From: Verrucomicrobiota bacterium | Lineage (GTDB): Bacteria > Verrucomicrobiota > Verrucomicrobiia > Verrucomicrobiales > Akkermansiaceae | Length of the DNA: 52,446 nucleotides | Reading direction: 5' to 3' | Assembly (NCBI GenBank): GCA_026397725.1 | Contig: JAPLUI010000096.1 | Span: forward strand, 1 to 52,446 | Part shown: positions 1-9,320 of the stretch, in pieces | Numbering within the stretch: position 1 is the stretch's first letter | Layout of the letters: the number at the start of each line of letters is the position of its first letter | Made by a program: the position numbers and the translations under genes | Notes under the pieces: model-generated | Seen by the model: only the letters and a program-made list of their open reading frames with translations | What the model was told of the DNA's origin: nothing | Database searches by the model: none

Positions 1-1
1 C

Positions 2-556
2 ACTTATGATAACAAGAGTTCCGCAAGCCAAGGCGCGGGCGCGTCCATCGCATGGTCGCACCCCGTGGGTACGGGTGCGGACCGCATGCTGGTCGTCGGC
101 ATCGCGACGGAAAGCACCGCCAACGTGACGGTGACCGGCGTGTCGTTCGGCGTCACATCACCACAAGCATTCACGCAGGTGACGGGTGCCCGCGCCGTGA
201 ATGGCACTTCAACCTACAACGCTACCGATCTCTGGTATCTGGTGGCACCCGCCGGGACCACGGATACCATCACCGTCACATTTTCCGGAAGCGTCACGAA
301 TGGCACCGTGGCGACGGCGGTGTCGCTCTTTGGCGTTGTCCAAGGTGCGCCCGAAGCCGTGGCGAACTTCAATGCGGGTGCCCCGCCTTATTCGGCGACG
401 ATTAGCACCGCGTTGACCGACGGCGCGTGGCTGGTGGTTGTGGGTCGACAATTTCAGCATGTCGCAAACCTTCCAAACTTTCACCACGACCACCGTGATC
501 ACATCCGGCACGCCGTCCAACGTCGGCCAGAACGTCACCTTCACGGCCACGATTAA
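2..556 (+). pseudogene. 5' part of frameshifted surface protein (partial at window edge)
   Basis: The frame is open from base 2 with no start codon, so the gene begins outside the window. It encodes beta-rich sequence (motifs MLVVGIATES, VTGVSFGV, DLWYLVAPAGT, DTITVTFSG, ATAVSLFGV, DGAWLVVV) typical of extracellular beta-sandwich repeats in large bacterial surface proteins. Near base 440 the sensible sequence stops and continues in the next frame (the gene listed from 438), so a single-base change or assembly error separates the two halves. The tail from about 445 to the stop at 556 is out-of-frame noise. Seen: the open frame and the loss of sense. Inferred: that both halves were one gene. 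Confidence 0.55.
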
Positions 557-1697
557 ACCTCAAGCTGGCACGGATGTCCCCACCGGATCGGTCCAGTTCA
601 AAGTGGATGGCACGAATCTGGGTGATCCGGTTGCAGTCACTACCGGCATCAGCCCGGATGGCACTGCGGAGACGAGCACCAGCACGCTCTCGGTCGTCGG
701 TTCACCGCACGCGGTCACGGCGGAATTCACCGGCCTGATTTATGATCTCATGGTCGGGGCCGGGGGCACAGCCGGATCCCGTACGGTAAACGGTGGCTCC
801 GGCACGAACTCCTTCTTCGATACGCAGATCGCATACGGCGGTGGTGGCGGTCAAGGCCGCAACACGGCGGTGGTCCCCGCCGCGGGTGGCAGCAGTGGGG
901 GCGGGGGAACAACCACAGACGACACACCAGCTATCGCCGCGTTGGTCTTGACGCCCATGCAAGGATTTGCTGGCGGCATTTGGCATTCCGGGACACGGGA
1001 GGCTGCCGGCGGCGGTGGAGGTGCGATGGGTGTAGGCGGCACCAACCACGACGGTGACGTCAATTACGGGAGCTATCCCAACGGCAGGCAGGATGGTGGC
1101 CCGGGTATGGACCTGTCGGCTGTCTTCGGCACCAGCGTCGGGGTGGCCGGTGTGTTCGCCGGCGGCGGAGGAGGCGGTGGGTACGATTGGGATGGCCAGG
1201 TCGGTCTTGGCGGTGTGGGAGGGGGCGGTAAGGGCACCGGCTTGGGGGGGCAGAACACCACAGCTAATTCCGGCACGGCTAACACGGGTGGTGGTGGTGG
1301 TGGTTATATCGGCGGGGCCGGCGGCTCAGGCACGGTGATCATCAGCTACGGAGTCACGCCAAGCACTACTTACGACACCTGGGCGTCCACCTACGCCAAC
1401 AGTGAGACCGCCGAGAAGGATGCCAACAATGACGGCGTTGCCAACGGCGTGGCCTACTTCATGGGCATGAACGGCCTGGCCACCAATCCAGGCGTTGAGA
1501 ACGGCAAGGTCACCTGGCCCCATGTGAATGCGCTCGCATCCTTCATGGTGCAAATCTCCGACAACCTCAGCGACTGGACGGACATCGTGCCGCCCGACGG
1601 CAGCATTGACGAAACCGTTACGGGCTATGTGACCTTCACCCTGCCAACCGGCCCCGGCATAACAAAGAAATTCTGCCGCCTGCTTGTCGTGCCGTAG
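438..1697 (+). CDS. Secreted glycine-rich surface protein with Ig-like domain and FCRL-type C-terminus
   Basis: The region is 419 codons long, but the TTG at 438 is only the first usable codon after the frameshift; the true N-terminus lies upstream in another frame. Domain order: a bacterial Ig-like repeat (about residues 20-95, with SGTPSNVGQNVTFTATI and PTGSVQFKVDG), a long glycine-rich segment (about 105-300, many GGGGG runs) like the glycine-rich domains of large surface proteins, then a C-terminal domain of about 110 residues (TYDTWASTYA, NNDGVANGVAYFMG, WTDIVPPDGS, FCRLLVVP). The same C-terminal domain closes the protein at 11165-13873, so it may be a sorting or anchoring module; that role is inference. 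The change from Ig domain to glycine-rich region at EFTGLIYDL is abrupt and may be a deletion joint. No enzymatic function is visible. Confidence 0.6.
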   Translation: MWVDNFSMSQTFQTFTTTTVITSGTPSNVGQNVTFTATIKPQAGTDVPTGSVQFKVDGTNLGDPVAVTTGISPDGTAETSTSTLSVVGSPHAVTAEFTGLIYDLMVGAGGTAGSRTVNGGSGTNSFFDTQIAYGGGGGQGRNTAVVPAAGGSSGGGGTTTDDTPAIAALVLTPMQGFAGGIWHSGTREAAGGGGGAMGVGGTNHDGDVNYGSYPNGRQDGGPGMDLSAVFGTSVGVAGVFAGGGGGGGYDWDGQVGLGGVGGGGKGTGLGGQNTTANSGTANTGGGGGGYIGGAGGSGTVIISYGVTPSTTYDTWASTYANSETAEKDANNDGVANGVAYFMGMNGLATNPGVENGKVTWPHVNALASFMVQISDNLSDWTDIVPPDGSIDETVTGYVTFTLPTGPGITKKFCRLLVVP

Positions 1698-1703
1698 GAT
1701 GAG

Positions 1704-1741
1704 AAAATCCGAAATCATAAATCCGAAATCCGAAATCCGCT
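1704..1741. repeat. Heptanucleotide tandem repeat (ATCCGAA type)
   Basis: Just after the stop codon the unit ATCCGAA is repeated about five times with slight variation (ATCCGAA, ATCATAA, ATCCGAA, ATCCGAA, ATCCGCT). The same unit recurs inside the coding sequence of the rhamnosidase at 2322-2361. Confidence 0.85.
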
Positions 1742-1767
1742 AGATGATTCATGTGGGCCGCCGGTGC

Positions 1768-2022
1768 GAGCCGGTAGGGCGTGGCGGCCTCGCCGCGCCC
1801 TAACTGCCCCCCGAGGGTGAGGTGTCATTGACCCGTCAAGGTCTCACGCCTTCACGCCGCCCATGCGGGCGGACAAGTCGGCGGCCCGGGGCCGGGCCGC
1901 CCTACCTGATAACAAATAACAGATAACCTCATCTCTCCATCCCTTTCCGGAGCTTAATGGGTTTTCTCCGGGATCCAGGGGTTGCCGGTGCGCACCGGCA
2001 ACCCCGCTCCTCATCCCCACGC
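1768..2022. repeat. Intergenic hairpin-rich repeat, copy 1
   Basis: About 255 bp that recur with roughly 80% identity (by eye) at 13881-14152, both times directly downstream of a surface protein with the FCRL-type C-terminus. Internal structures: hairpin 1776-1801 (AGGGCG against CGCCCT), a hairpin near 1883-1904 (GGCGGCCCGG against CCGGGCCGCC), a three-unit heptamer array near 1906-1929 (ATAACAR), and a perfect 28-bp palindrome at 1978-2005 (GGGGTTGCCGGTGC and its complement). No coding potential is supported. A T-tract does not follow the palindrome, so it is not a classical terminator, though it may stop or protect transcripts. Confidence 0.75.
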
Positions 2023-2030
2023 TTCGTCGG

Positions 2031-2095
2031 TTACCCTTGGTCGAATCGCTTGGTCGATAGCTAACGGCCCGACCCAGCGGGTCGACCAAGGGTAA
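2031..2095. repeat. Nested inverted repeat (hairpin) upstream of rhamnosidase
   Basis: TTACCCTTGGTCGA (2031-2044) is matched exactly by TCGACCAAGGGTAA (2082-2095). Inside lies a smaller hairpin, CGACCC-AGC-GGGTCG (2070-2084), so two alternative structures compete for the right arm. It ends about 75 bp before the rhamnosidase start and could be a leader structure or a small mobile hairpin. Confidence 0.7.
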
Positions 2096-2169
2096 GCGAA
2101 GGAGTGTAAGAACGATTGTTTCCGGGACGTATCACATGCGAATCGCCAATTCATCACTAACAATCCACC

Positions 2170-5100
2170 ATGAAGACAACACTGCTCTCCCTCACCGCCC
2201 TGCTGCTGGCACCGCTGGCCGCGCTCCATGCCGCCGACGTTCGTGGCTTGCGCTGCGAATACCGCGACAATCCGCTCGGCATCGACGTGGAAAAGCCCCG
2301 GCTGAGCTGGGTGATGGAGGATTTGAAATCCGAAATCCTAAATCCTAAATCCGAAAACAGAGGTCAGAAACAAACCGCTTATCAGGTGCTGGTGGCATCG
2401 GCGCCGGAACTGTTAGCCAAGGACAAGGGCGACTTGTGGGATAGCGGGAAGGTGGCGTCGGACCAAAGCATTCTGGTCGAGTATGCGGGCAAACCGTTAG
2501 AATCGCTTCTGCGTTGCCACTGGAAAGTGCGGGTGTGGGATAAGGATGGAGCGGTGTCGGCGTGGAGTGACAGGGCGACCTGGACCATGGGGCTGCTGAC
2601 GCCGGAGGACTGGAAGGCCGGATGGATTGGAGCGGTGGCCAAGGTTGAAGCGCAGTCTTCTGCGGCGGACGGGGTGGGTTACCACGCGGCGGAAGCGGCC
2701 CGCGAAGACGAAGAAAAATGGGTTCAGGTGGACCTCGGCAAGAGCATCGCGATCGAACGTGTCGTGCTGCACACGCTGAACCACGGCGATGCCGGGAATC
2801 CGGTGAAGGGTTTTGGCTTCCCCATCCGTTTCCGGATCGAAGTTTCGGATGACGCCGGGTTCAAGACATCCAAGACCATCGCAAATCAGACCGGGGCCGA
2901 CTATGCCAATCCCGGGCACGTCGCGGTGCCCTTCAGGGCCGGCGGGGCGACGGCGCGTTACGTTCGCATGGTGGCGACAAAACTCTGGAATCGGAAGCGC
3001 GGCGACAATCCGTACTGTTTTGCGCTCGCGCAACTGGAAGTCATTTCGGGCGGCAAGAACGCGGCCCTGAAGGCGGCGGTGACGGCGAAGGACAGCGTCG
3101 AGAACTGGGGGTGGGCCAAGACGAACCTGACGGATGGGCAACGGTTTGCTTCGCAGAAGAAAGACGAACCGAAGGGCGAAACGGCGAACGTGAGCCCGTC
3201 GGCGGGGATCCAGGTTCGGAACGAGTTCGCACTGGAGAAGGAGACCCGGCGCGCGGTCGTCTATATCTGCGGGCTCGGCCAATACGAGCTTCGCCTGAAC
3301 GGACAGAAGGTCGGCGACCGTGTGCTCGACCCCGGTTGGACCAACTACCGCAAGACCTGCCTCTACACGGCCTATGATGTCACGGCGCAACTGGTCCGCG
3401 GGCGGAATGCCATTGGTGTTCTGTTAGGCAATGGCATGTATAACGTGGCGGGCGGACGGTATGTGAAATTCACCGGATCCTTGGGTCCGCCCAAGGTCAT
3501 TCTGCAACTCCATGTTGAATATGCCGACGGCACCTCCACGGTGGTGGTCAGTGACGAATCCTGGACGTGGGCGCCCAGTCCCGTGATTTTCTCCTGCATT
3601 TATGGAGGTGAGGATTATGACGCGCGTAAGGAGCAGCCGGGGTGGGACAAGGCCGGCTTCAATGCGACGGCATTTCATCCGGTGTGCGTGGTGGATGGAC
3701 CGGGTGGTCGGCTCTCGGCGCAGGGTGCGCCGCCCATCAAGGTGATGAAGGAATACAAACCCGTAAAAGTCACGCAGCCGACTCCCGGCGTGGCGGTCTA
3801 TGACTTCGGGCAAAACTGCGCCTCGATGCCGAAGCTCACGGTGAAAGGCCCGGCGGGTGCCAGTGTGCGGCTGACGCCCGGCGAACTGCTGCATGACAAC
3901 GGACTGGTCTCACAAGGCAGTTGCGGCGGGCCGGCATATTACACCTACACGCTGAATGGGGCGGAAACCGAAACGTGGACGCCCCGCTTCTTCTATTATG
4001 GCTCCCGCTACCTCCAGGTCGAAACCTCCGGCCACGACGCCGGCAACGCGCCGCAGATCGTCGAGCTGACCTCGCAGTTCGTGCATTCGTCAGCGGCGAC
4101 CGTCGGTTCGTTCACCTGCGCCAATCCGCTCGTGAACCGGGTCCACGATCTGATCAACGCCGCGATCATGAGCAACCTGCAGAGCGTGCTCACCGACTGC
4201 CCGCACCGCGAAAAACTCGGATGGCTGGAATGCGCCCACCTGCTGGCCGGTTGCCTCATGTATAATTATGATGTGCCGACCTTCTACACCAAGATCGCCC
4301 GCGACATGGGCGAGGCGCAACTCGCCAACGGCATGGTGCCGGACATCGCGCCCGAGTACACGGTCTTCGCCGGCGGTTTCCGCGATTCGCCCGAATGGGG
4401 CAGCGCTTATGTCATCACCCCGTGGCAGGTCTATCAGATGTACGGCGACCGCACACTGCTGGCGCGGCACTACGACGGGATGAAGCGCTACGTCGAATAC
4501 CTGAAGAGCACCGCGAAGGATTCCATCGTTACGCACGGCTTGGGCGACTGGTATGACATCGGGCCGGGCGGTCCTGGCGAGTCGAAGCTCACTTCGAAAG
4601 GGTTGACGGCCACCGCAATCTACTATCAGGACCTCGTGATTCTGAAGGAAACCGCGGCACTGCTGGGCAAGACCGACGAGGCGAGCCAGTTCGCGGAACA
4701 AGCGCGTGCGGTGAAAGAGGCTTTCAATCGAAATTTCTTCAACGCCGACAAGAACCAGTATGACCGCAACAGCCAGACCGCCAACGCCATGCCGTTGGTG
4801 CTGGGGCTCGTGCCTGAAGACCGGCGCGCCGCAGTGTTGGACGGACTGGTGGCGCAGATCCGCGCCGGAGGCAACCGCGTGACGGCGGGTGACGTGGGCT
4901 TTAACTACCTCATGCGGGCACTCTCCGATGGCGGCCAGGGCGACGTGCTGTACGACATGCTCATCCGTGATGACGGTCCCGGATACGCCTACCAGCTCAA
5001 GAAGGGCGCGACGTCGTTGACCGAAGCATGGGACACGAACCCGGACTCGTCGCAGAATCACTGCATGTTGGGCCACATTGAAGAATGGTTCTATCGTGGG

Positions 5101-5451
5101 CTCGGCGGCATCTCGTCCGATCCTGCGGGTCCGGGTTTCAAGAAAATCATCGTCAAGCCGCAGCTCGCCGGGGATTTGAGCGGAGCCAACGTGACCTACG
5201 ACTCGCCCTACGGACGCATCGTCAGCAACTGGAAACGAGATGCCGGCAAACTGACGATGGATGTCACGATCCCCGGAAATACTACGTCCGTAGTATATGT
5301 CCCGGCCAAGGACGCCGCCGAGGTGACCGAATCCGGCAAGCCCGCAGCGAATGCCGGCGGCGTGAAGTTCCTGCGCATGGAAAACAACGCCGCCGTCTAT
5401 GCGGTGGGCTCCGGCACCTATCGCTTCCAGTCCAGTCAAGAAGCAAAATGA
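2170..5451 (+). CDS. Secreted alpha-L-rhamnosidase, GH78-type, with inserted F5/8C-like module
   Basis: A 1093-residue exported enzyme predicted to release terminal alpha-L-rhamnose from polysaccharides or glycosides. Order: signal peptide (1-21, cut near LHAAD), N-terminal beta-sandwich with LRCEY..NPLGID and PRLSW, a discoidin-like carbohydrate-binding insertion (about 168-297, with WVQVDLGKSIAIERV and ARYVRMVATKLW), the second beta domain (about 360-420, YELRLNGQKVGDRVLDPGW), then the (alpha/alpha)6 barrel. The barrel has DCPHREKLGW near residue 676, a variant of the family DCPxRDE..GW motif that supplies acidic active-site residues, and TEAWD near 950, matching the general-base region. 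A C-terminal beta domain closes it. An in-frame heptamer array encodes about a dozen extra residues near position 52-63, just before RGQKQTAYQVLVAS. The stop overlaps a possible ATG (5448) of the next gene. Confidence 0.9.
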   Translation: MKTTLLSLTALLLAPLAALHAADVRGLRCEYRDNPLGIDVEKPRLSWVMEDLKSEILNPKSENRGQKQTAYQVLVASAPELLAKDKGDLWDSGKVASDQSILVEYAGKPLESLLRCHWKVRVWDKDGAVSAWSDRATWTMGLLTPEDWKAGWIGAVAKVEAQSSAADGVGYHAAEAAREDEEKWVQVDLGKSIAIERVVLHTLNHGDAGNPVKGFGFPIRFRIEVSDDAGFKTSKTIANQTGADYANPGHVAVPFRAGGATARYVRMVATKLWNRKRGDNPYCFALAQLEVISGGKNAALKAAVTAKDSVENWGWAKTNLTDGQRFASQKKDEPKGETANVSPSAGIQVRNEFALEKETRRAVVYICGLGQYELRLNGQKVGDRVLDPGWTNYRKTCLYTAYDVTAQLVRGRNAIGVLLGNGMYNVAGGRYVKFTGSLGPPKVILQLHVEYADGTSTVVVSDESWTWAPSPVIFSCIYGGEDYDARKEQPGWDKAGFNATAFHPVCVVDGPGGRLSAQGAPPIKVMKEYKPVKVTQPTPGVAVYDFGQNCASMPKLTVKGPAGASVRLTPGELLHDNGLVSQGSCGGPAYYTYTLNGAETETWTPRFFYYGSRYLQVETSGHDAGNAPQIVELTSQFVHSSAATVGSFTCANPLVNRVHDLINAAIMSNLQSVLTDCPHREKLGWLECAHLLAGCLMYNYDVPTFYTKIARDMGEAQLANGMVPDIAPEYTVFAGGFRDSPEWGSAYVITPWQVYQMYGDRTLLARHYDGMKRYVEYLKSTAKDSIVTHGLGDWYDIGPGGPGESKLTSKGLTATAIYYQDLVILKETAALLGKTDEASQFAEQARAVKEAFNRNFFNADKNQYDRNSQTANAMPLVLGLVPEDRRAAVLDGLVAQIRAGGNRVTAGDVGFNYLMRALSDGGQGDVLYDMLIRDDGPGYAYQLKKGATSLTEAWDTNPDSSQNHCMLGHIEEWFYRGLGGISSDPAGPGFKKIIVKPQLAGDLSGANVTYDSPYGRIVSNWKRDAGKLTMDVTIPGNTTSVVYVPAKDAAEVTESGKPAANAGGVKFLRMENNAAVYAVGSGTYRFQSSQEAK
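2322..2361 (+). repeat. In-frame heptanucleotide array inside the GH78 gene
   Basis: Units GAAATCC / TAAATCC are repeated about four to five times within the coding sequence and are translated as LKSEILNPKSEN. Family members normally pass straight from PRLSW plus a short linker into RGQKQTAYQ, so the array looks like an inserted, tolerated linker. Three 7-bp units make 21 bp, so the frame can be kept. Confidence 0.75.
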
Positions 5452-5510
5452 ATTTCCAAGTGAAACACAGAAACACACACACAGTCTTCATGCTCACCGC
5501 CCTGCTGTTG

Positions 5511-8500
5511 ATGAAACGATTGATTATGGGTTTGGCTTTTTGCCTGCTTCTGGTTGGGGGATTTTCGCATGCCGGCGAACTTGACTGGCCGGCTGTTAAA
5601 CGTGCTGAAACACGGCCATGGACATGGTGGTGGTGGCACGGTTGTGCCGTAAGCAAAGAGGATATCACGGCCAATCTTGAAGCGTTGCATAAAAGCGGCA
5701 TTGGTGGCGTCACCATCGTATGCCTTCTTGACGTGAAGGATGACCAGGCAAAGAAGCTTGCCTATTTATCGCCGGAATGGCGGGAGGCGGTGGTTCATGC
5801 CGTACATGAGGCTCGGCGGCTTGGCATGGATGCCGACATGTCGCCAGTGCCGGGCTGGGCGTTCGGCGGCCCATGGGTGCCGCGCGAAGAATCCTGCGCC
5901 AACGTCGAGGTCAGGCATTGGAACACCGCCACCGAGTTCCGGGTGGGCGATCTCATCCAACTCGTCCCTGATCCTGCCGGAGGCAAGGTCAAGACGCTCA
6001 AGGTCCAATGCACGCTCAATGCCATATCGCAGGAATTTTCCGGGCAGGATGGCAGCACACTGGAGCTTCCGGCCAAGCCGGATCAGGTGGTCGTCGAGCG
6101 TGCCAGCTATGGCATCTTTCCGGAAGGTCCGACGGTGGATGTCACCGCCGTGGTCCGGAAACTCGTGGCAGACCAGCGCGGGCGGAACGCGGCACCCCTG
6201 TCAGCCAACGACCTCAAGGATCTCGATGCGCTGGTCATGGTGACCGCTGACGGAAAAAGTGTCGATCTGATAGAAAAGGCGCGTGCCGCGAAAACGCCGG
6301 ACACGTCTGTCCTAACGGCAGCAGGGACCTATTACGCCGTGCTGACCCGCCGCGGCAGTTCAGATGTCCGGATGGCGACTCCGGACTGCAGGGGGCCGGT
6401 CGTGGATCATCTGTCGGCAAGGGCGGTGCGGAATTATCTTGGGCGATTTGATCAGGCTTTTGAGGGTCTGAATGACAGGGACCTGCCGCGGGCCTACAAC
6501 AATGATTCATGGGAAATCAACCTGAACTGGACGCCTGGCCTGTTGGGCGAATTTGCGAAGCGCCGCGGCTATGATTTGCGCCAGCACATGCCTGCCTTCA
6601 TGGGGCATGGTACGGAAGACGAGGTGGCGCGCGTTGCCTGTGACTACCGGCACACAGTATCAGACATGATGGTGGATGAGTTCACAGCAACCTTCAGTAA
6701 ATGGGCTTCCAGCCACGGAGGCCGGATCACGGGCGAGGTGCAGGATGAGCCGGGCAATGAATTGGACCTCAATGCGCTTTATGATATTCCGCAGGCTGAT
6801 CTTGGGGGGCCTCGCGATTGGTTCATTAAGAATGGCGATTACGCAACGGATCATTTTATACGCCGCTGCAAGATCCCTGCTTCCGCAGCTCACCTATTGG
6901 GGAAACCGCTGGTATCGTCGGAAACCCTGACATGCATGGGGCCGATCCTCGACACGCCGCTGGAAGATGTGAAAGAAAAAATCGACTACGACCTTGTTGC
7001 CGGGGTGAACCATACGATGTTCCACGGCATATCTTATTCGCCGGCGCATGCGCGCTGGCCGGGTTGGTTGTTTTATGCCGGAACACACCTTGGCCCATTC
7101 AATCCGATGTGGAGGCAGGGCGGCCAGCTTTGTGATTATGTGACGCGTTGCCAGTCGTTCCTGCAGGCTGGTGGGCCGGATGCCGACGTGCTCGTCTACT
7201 TTCCGGTTTTTGATTCATGGTCTAACAGACGGGCGGGAGACAATCTCTCGCCGCCGGGAACGGTTCGCATGGACAATGCCGGACCTTCCGCGGCGGCAAC
7301 ACTCTGGCGTGCCGGGCATGATTTCGATTTCACCAGCGACCGGCTGTTGGAGTCGGTTAAGGTGTCGGACGGATGTCTCGTGGCGCCAGGCGCCTCATAC
7401 CGCGCACTGGTGGTGAGCGACTGCCGGCTCATGCCGGCAGAGTCGCTTGGGCGCATTGTGAAACTGACCCGCGACGGCGCTACCGCTATCCTGCACGGCA
7501 AACTGCCGTCCGATGTTCCGGGACTTGGTGGTCTGGAACAACGCCGTGCACTCTTCCGCGCGTCGCTGGCGGAGATCGAGGCGGCAAAGAAGCGTGCGGA
7601 CAAGTCCGGCATTGCAGCGTTGGGCAGGGGCAGGATTGTTTTCGGTGATGATATTTCCGCAGTGATGGCGGCAGCCGGTATCAGGCGTGAACAGATGACA
7701 GATTCCGGCCTCAGGTATATCCGCCGCAAGGACAAGAAGGGAACGACATATTTTATCGCAAATCCCGCAGATAACAAAAGGATCGATGGATGGATTCCGC
7801 TGAGTGTGGGAGGAAAGTCGGCCGTTATCTTCGATCCGATGACAGGTTTGTCAGGTCTTGCAGGGTTCAAAAATGTGGGAGGGATTGGTGGTTCGTTGCG
7901 ACTTCAGATCGAGCCGCGTGAATCCCGGATCGTTAGGGTGCTTGATGATAAGGTTTCCGGACAGGAATGGTCATACATGAAGCCGGCGGGAGAGCCGATC
8001 AAGCTGTCAGGCAAATGGGAAGTCACTTTTCTGGAAGGCGGGGAGACGGTCCCGAATGCTGAAACAATCAATGACCTTGTTTCGTGGACTGAATGGAAAT
8101 CGGACCAGGCGGCGGTCTTGCGGACGTTCTCAGGGGTGGCCTGCTATAGATTGAAGTTTCAGCCGCCCAAGAATACGGCCGATGCATGGATGATTGATCT
8201 TGGCGAAGTGCGTCATACGGCGCGTGTGCGGCTGAACGGCAAAGTACTGGGTGAACTTATTTCAAGGCCAATGAGGTTGATGGCTGATTCGCTTATTAAG
8301 GATGGCGAGAATCTTCTGGAGATAGAAGTGGCGAATGCGCCTGTCAACAGGGCGGCGGATCTGGATGTCCGCGGCATTCCGTGGCTCAAGACAATGGGCG
8401 AGGATACGCATTCGTTCATTATTGGTGATTTTCTTTTTCCGTGGCACAAGAAGGATGCAAGCTGGGTGCCGCGTCCGTCGGGATTGCTCGGACCGGTGCA

Positions 8501-8552
8501 GCTCGTGCCGATGGCTCATAACAAACAAGGGGAAGAGATGCCGCCGGAGTGA
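5511..8552 (+). CDS. Secreted GH106-type alpha-L-rhamnosidase
   Basis: A 1013-residue exported protein. ATG 5511 is chosen because it opens directly on a signal peptide (MKRLIMGLAFCLLLVGG, cut near SHAG); an in-frame ATG at 5448 overlaps the rhamnosidase stop (ATGA) and would add 21 residues. The N-terminal part matches GH106 enzymes: RPWTWWWWHG, ITANLEALHKSGIGGV, a GWAFGGPWV segment, then NDSWEINLNWTP, GEVQDEPGN, and HGISYSPAHARWPGW followed by QFLQAGG-like sequence. A C-terminal jelly-roll (LRTFSGVACYRLKF, ARVRLNGKVLGEL) resembles GH2-type sugar-binding domains. It probably acts with the upstream GH78 enzyme on rhamnosylated polymer. The last dozen codons (after VQLVPM) run into the duplicated GH78 3' fragment, so the native C-terminus may have been replaced. 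Confidence 0.82.
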   Translation: MKRLIMGLAFCLLLVGGFSHAGELDWPAVKRAETRPWTWWWWHGCAVSKEDITANLEALHKSGIGGVTIVCLLDVKDDQAKKLAYLSPEWREAVVHAVHEARRLGMDADMSPVPGWAFGGPWVPREESCANVEVRHWNTATEFRVGDLIQLVPDPAGGKVKTLKVQCTLNAISQEFSGQDGSTLELPAKPDQVVVERASYGIFPEGPTVDVTAVVRKLVADQRGRNAAPLSANDLKDLDALVMVTADGKSVDLIEKARAAKTPDTSVLTAAGTYYAVLTRRGSSDVRMATPDCRGPVVDHLSARAVRNYLGRFDQAFEGLNDRDLPRAYNNDSWEINLNWTPGLLGEFAKRRGYDLRQHMPAFMGHGTEDEVARVACDYRHTVSDMMVDEFTATFSKWASSHGGRITGEVQDEPGNELDLNALYDIPQADLGGPRDWFIKNGDYATDHFIRRCKIPASAAHLLGKPLVSSETLTCMGPILDTPLEDVKEKIDYDLVAGVNHTMFHGISYSPAHARWPGWLFYAGTHLGPFNPMWRQGGQLCDYVTRCQSFLQAGGPDADVLVYFPVFDSWSNRRAGDNLSPPGTVRMDNAGPSAAATLWRAGHDFDFTSDRLLESVKVSDGCLVAPGASYRALVVSDCRLMPAESLGRIVKLTRDGATAILHGKLPSDVPGLGGLEQRRALFRASLAEIEAAKKRADKSGIAALGRGRIVFGDDISAVMAAAGIRREQMTDSGLRYIRRKDKKGTTYFIANPADNKRIDGWIPLSVGGKSAVIFDPMTGLSGLAGFKNVGGIGGSLRLQIEPRESRIVRVLDDKVSGQEWSYMKPAGEPIKLSGKWEVTFLEGGETVPNAETINDLVSWTEWKSDQAAVLRTFSGVACYRLKFQPPKNTADAWMIDLGEVRHTARVRLNGKVLGELISRPMRLMADSLIKDGENLLEIEVANAPVNRAADLDVRGIPWLKTMGEDTHSFIIGDFLFPWHKKDASWVPRPSGLLGPVQLVPMAHNKQGEEMPPE

Positions 8553-8681
8553 CCGAATCCGGCAAGTCCGCAGCGCAAGCCGACGGCGTGAAGTTCCTGC
8601 GCATGGGAAACGGGGCGGCGGCGTATGCGGTGGGTTCCGGCACGTGGGTTCCGGCACCTATCGGTTTTGCAGTCAGAAATA
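8538..8681 (+). pseudogene. Remnant copy of a GH78 gene 3' end
   Basis: These bases closely match 5311-5451, the 3' end of the rhamnosidase gene (VTESGKSAA, GVKFLRMGNGAAAYAVGSGT). A perfect 14-bp tandem duplication, GTGGGTTCCGGCAC at 8630-8643 and 8644-8657, breaks the frame. The GH106 gene ends inside this copy, in a different frame. The arrangement suggests that the GH106 gene arrived between two GH78 copies, or that a second GH78 gene was deleted down to its tail. Confidence 0.75.
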
Positions 8682-8700
8682 GCACAAAGGAATAACCCAT

Positions 8701-9288
8701 GAAAAAGTCAATACTCTATACTCGGTGCTGGAAGCTCTCTGCATGATGGGACAACCGGGATTCGCTCAGGAGCGGATGAAGAAGCGCTACGCCAAAATGG
8801 TCGAGCACCCCGAATACACAACTCTCTGGGAAGGATGGGGAATCGGCGCCGAAGGGTTTGGCGGCGGGACCATCAACCATGCCTGGAGTGGTGGCCCCCT
8901 CACCATCATGTCTCAATACTTTGCCGGCATCGCCCCAACGGCGCCTGGGTTTTCAACCTATAGTGTATATCCGCAGATGGGGGCGCTGAAGAAGATCACC
9001 GCGAAGGTCGTCACCGCCAAGGGCGATATCGCGCTCAAGTTGTCTAACGCGAAGGAAATGTTCGAGTTGGACCTGACTTCGCCTTCCGGGACGCAGGCGA
9101 CTGTGGGTATTCCGGTGCTGACGGGCGAGACGATCATGGACGTGAAGGTCAATGGCAAGGCGCTCTGGAGCGCGGGCAAGGTCAGCGGGACTATCCCCGG
9201 CGTGCGCTTCATTGAGGCCACCTCGCGCTATGTGGTGTTTGCAGTGGAGCCGGGGACCTGGTCCTTCAGCGTCCGGGAAACCAATTAG
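8701..9288 (+). pseudogene. C-terminal fragment of an (alpha/alpha)6 glycosidase (GH78-like)
   Basis: Only the end of a barrel and its C-terminal beta domain remain: YSVLEALCMMGQPGFAQ, TLWEGWGIG, INHAWSGGPLTIMSQYFAGI, then KITAKVVTAKGDIALKLS and PGTWSFSV. The WEGW and HAWSGGP motifs and the beta domain are as in rhamnosidase C-termini. Just upstream is a start-like ATGAAAAAGTCA (8699) with a purine-rich stretch before it, but in another frame, so an old gene start appears joined to this C-terminal piece by a deletion. The first usable internal start is GTG 8725 (187 residues). Unlikely to give an active enzyme. Confidence 0.65.
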
Positions 9289-9320
9289 AGAAATTTTCAA
9301 CACAGACCAATGCGCAATAG

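Noticed and set aside
1978..2005. Perfect palindrome as a rho-independent terminator
   Set aside because: No T-run follows, and the palindrome is an internal part of a larger dispersed repeat.
4090..5478. Long open frame (462 codons) on the minus strand over the GH78 gene
   Set aside because: It is antisense to a clearly recognisable enzyme, rich in His/Arg/Val, and has no family motif; a by-product of high GC.
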